NCBI GenBank assembly: GCA_040752835.1
Contig: JBFMGG010000003.1
Coordinates: 124,001 to 188,000, forward strand
Direction of reading: 5' to 3'
From: Campylobacterota bacterium
GTDB taxonomy: Bacteria > Campylobacterota > Campylobacteria > Campylobacterales > Sulfurimonadaceae
DNA length: 64,000 nt
In this document: positions 62,393-64,000 of the stretch, in pieces
Numbering within the stretch: position 1 is the first letter of the stretch
How the letters are laid out: each line of letters begins with the position of its first letter
Notes under the pieces: model-generated
Seen by the model: only the letters and a program-made list of their open reading frames with translations
Database searches by the model: none
What the model was told of the DNA's origin: nothing
Program-made: the position numbers and the translations under genes

Positions 62393-63454
62393 CTACCCCT
62401 TGCGCTTCTTGCCCATTTTGTAGACGTATGCCAACACTTCGGCCACCGCGGCGAACAGCATCTCGGGGATCGGGCGGTCGATGTCGACCTCTTTGTAAAG
62501 CGATCTTGCCAGCGGCGGATTCTGCACGATGTGCACCCCGTTTTCACGGGCGATCTTTTTGATCTGGATCGCGATGTTGTCCACCCCTTTGGCGACGACG
62601 ACGGGGGCGTGGTGTTTGGTTTCGTCGTAGACGATGGCGACGGCGTAATGGGTGGGATTGGTGATGACGACATCGGCGGTGGGGACGGCGGCCATCATCC
62701 GCTTGCGCGCCGCCTGGAACTGGATCTGGCGGATTTTGGCCTTGACGTGCGGATCCCCTTCCATGTTTTTCATTTCGTCTTTTATCTCCTGCTTCGACAT
62801 TTTGAGTTTGTCGAAGTATTGCTTGCGGGTCAGGAACAAATCGGCGATCGCGTAGACGAAAATAATGATGAGCATGACCGATGCGAGGACGATCGCCTTG
62901 TCCCGCAGCCAGGAGAGCTGGTCGCCGAGCGAGAAGAGCGCGACGGTAGGCAGTTCCTGGATGTAGTACCAGAAAAACAAAAACCCTATCCCCATGGCAG
63001 TCATGGATTTGAGGGTAATCTTGATCGATTCCATCAGTTTGTGCAGGGTAAAAAGATTCGCAAACCCTTTGATCGGATCGAGCTTGGAAAAATTGGGAAA
63101 CAGCGGCTTGGTCGTAAAATTGAATCCGAACTGAATGACGTTGCCGGCAACCCCGGCAATGGCGACGATGAGGCTGATCGGAAGGGCCATGATCAAAAAT
63201 TCCCGAAACGTGATCACCGCCATGTCCATCAACAGTTCCCGGTCGATTTCGCGCGTCATCAGCGAGAGGTAGTACCGCGAAAGGTCCAGCACCCTCTCGG
63301 CAATAAAGTTGAACATCATCAGCAATCCCAGGATTGCCATGAACAAAGCGACGACGCCGACGATGTCCTGACTTTTGGCGACGTTCCCCTCGGCCCGGGC
63401 GTCGGAGAGTTTCTTGGCGGTGGGGTCTTCGGTTTTTTCCATATCGTCTGCCAT
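62393..63454 (-). CDS. flhB: Flagellar type III secretion protein FlhB
   Basis: FlhB is part of the export gate and switches substrate class by self-cleavage. The 353-residue protein has four membrane helices (about 31-50, 85-108, 150-170, 185-207) and a cytoplasmic domain with the cleavage motif NPTH at 266-269. GGAGGGACAGGTC precedes the ATG. It is followed by the Cache-like gene with only three bases between, an unexpected partner. Confidence 0.96.
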   Translation of the reverse strand: MADDMEKTEDPTAKKLSDARAEGNVAKSQDIVGVVALFMAILGLLMMFNFIAERVLDLSRYYLSLMTREIDRELLMDMAVITFREFLIMALPISLIVAIAGVAGNVIQFGFNFTTKPLFPNFSKLDPIKGFANLFTLHKLMESIKITLKSMTAMGIGFLFFWYYIQELPTVALFSLGDQLSWLRDKAIVLASVMLIIIFVYAIADLFLTRKQYFDKLKMSKQEIKDEMKNMEGDPHVKAKIRQIQFQAARKRMMAAVPTADVVITNPTHYAVAIVYDETKHHAPVVVAKGVDNIAIQIKKIARENGVHIVQNPPLARSLYKEVDIDRPIPEMLFAAVAEVLAYVYKMGKKRKG

Positions 63455-63495
63455 GACCTGTCCCTCCCGCTTTTAACTGCCCCTTTGCCGGAGGC

Positions 63496-64000
<505 letters not shown>

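Overview
The window looks like chromosome from a free-living, motile, sulfur-oxidising member of the Campylobacterota (Sulfurimonas, Sulfuricurvum or Sulfurovum type), with base composition visibly richer in GC than most of that group. Three things point there: a soxXYZAB thiosulfate-oxidation cluster with a Campylobacterota-type porin; flagellar genes in the order aroQ-folK-flhF-flhG-(small membrane protein)-fliA-fliM-fliY; and the blocks rluD-waaA-flgZ-nif3 and M23 peptidase-lpxC-tsaB-thrB-ylxR-infB-rbfA-rimP. From memory these orders match Campylobacter and Helicobacter. Coding density is very high, many neighbours overlap by 1-20 bases, no gap exceeds about 170 bases, and I see no rRNA, tRNA, CRISPR, insertion sequence or phage gene. 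Strong TATAAT boxes mark most leaders, often without a good -35.

Layout. 1-3.2 kb: 5' end of secD, yajC, lnt and a biotin carboxylase. 3.3-5.1 kb: an orphan KdpDE-like two-component pair. 5.1-8.1 kb: cysK, a class IV aminotransferase-fold lyase, an SspB-like protein and a LysR regulator. 8.3-12.6 kb: uvrD, truB, csrA, ispE, smpB. 12.7-16.2 kb (minus): ffh-rpsP-khpA-rimM-trmD-rplS, with an attenuator-like pair of competing hairpins between ffh and rpsP. 16.3-21 kb (minus): TPR protein, NYN-LOTUS protein, nif3, flgZ, waaA, rluD-like. 21-25 kb: ppk1, gamma carbonic anhydrase, TRIC-type channel, mtgA. 25-30 kb (minus): nhaA, an MHS-type transporter, mnmA, a LOG-family protein.

29.6-35.8 kb (minus) is the flagellar regulation and switch block. 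It is preceded at 35.9-38.1 kb by a CheY-like regulator, a CheC phosphatase and a PAS-GGDEF diguanylate cyclase, which sit between aroQ and the aminofutalosine deaminase/sppA pair. 40.4-51.5 kb (minus) is a long housekeeping run from a DHH phosphoesterase to xseA, covering envelope, translation initiation, riboflavin and menaquinone functions.

51.6-59.4 kb (minus) is the sulfur region: soxX, Y, Z, A, B, an outer-membrane porin, a SoxH-like metallo-beta-lactamase, an exported DsrE-like protein and a tandem DUF302 protein. Directly upstream lies the most interesting unit, a gene run flhB, membrane-anchored Cache-like sensor, OmpR-type regulator and histidine kinase. It ends 79 bases before soxX. 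The gap holds direct repeats spaced 11 bases apart, covering the -35 position of the presumed sox promoter. I infer a dedicated three-protein signalling system that controls sox. nadC (5' end missing) closes the window.
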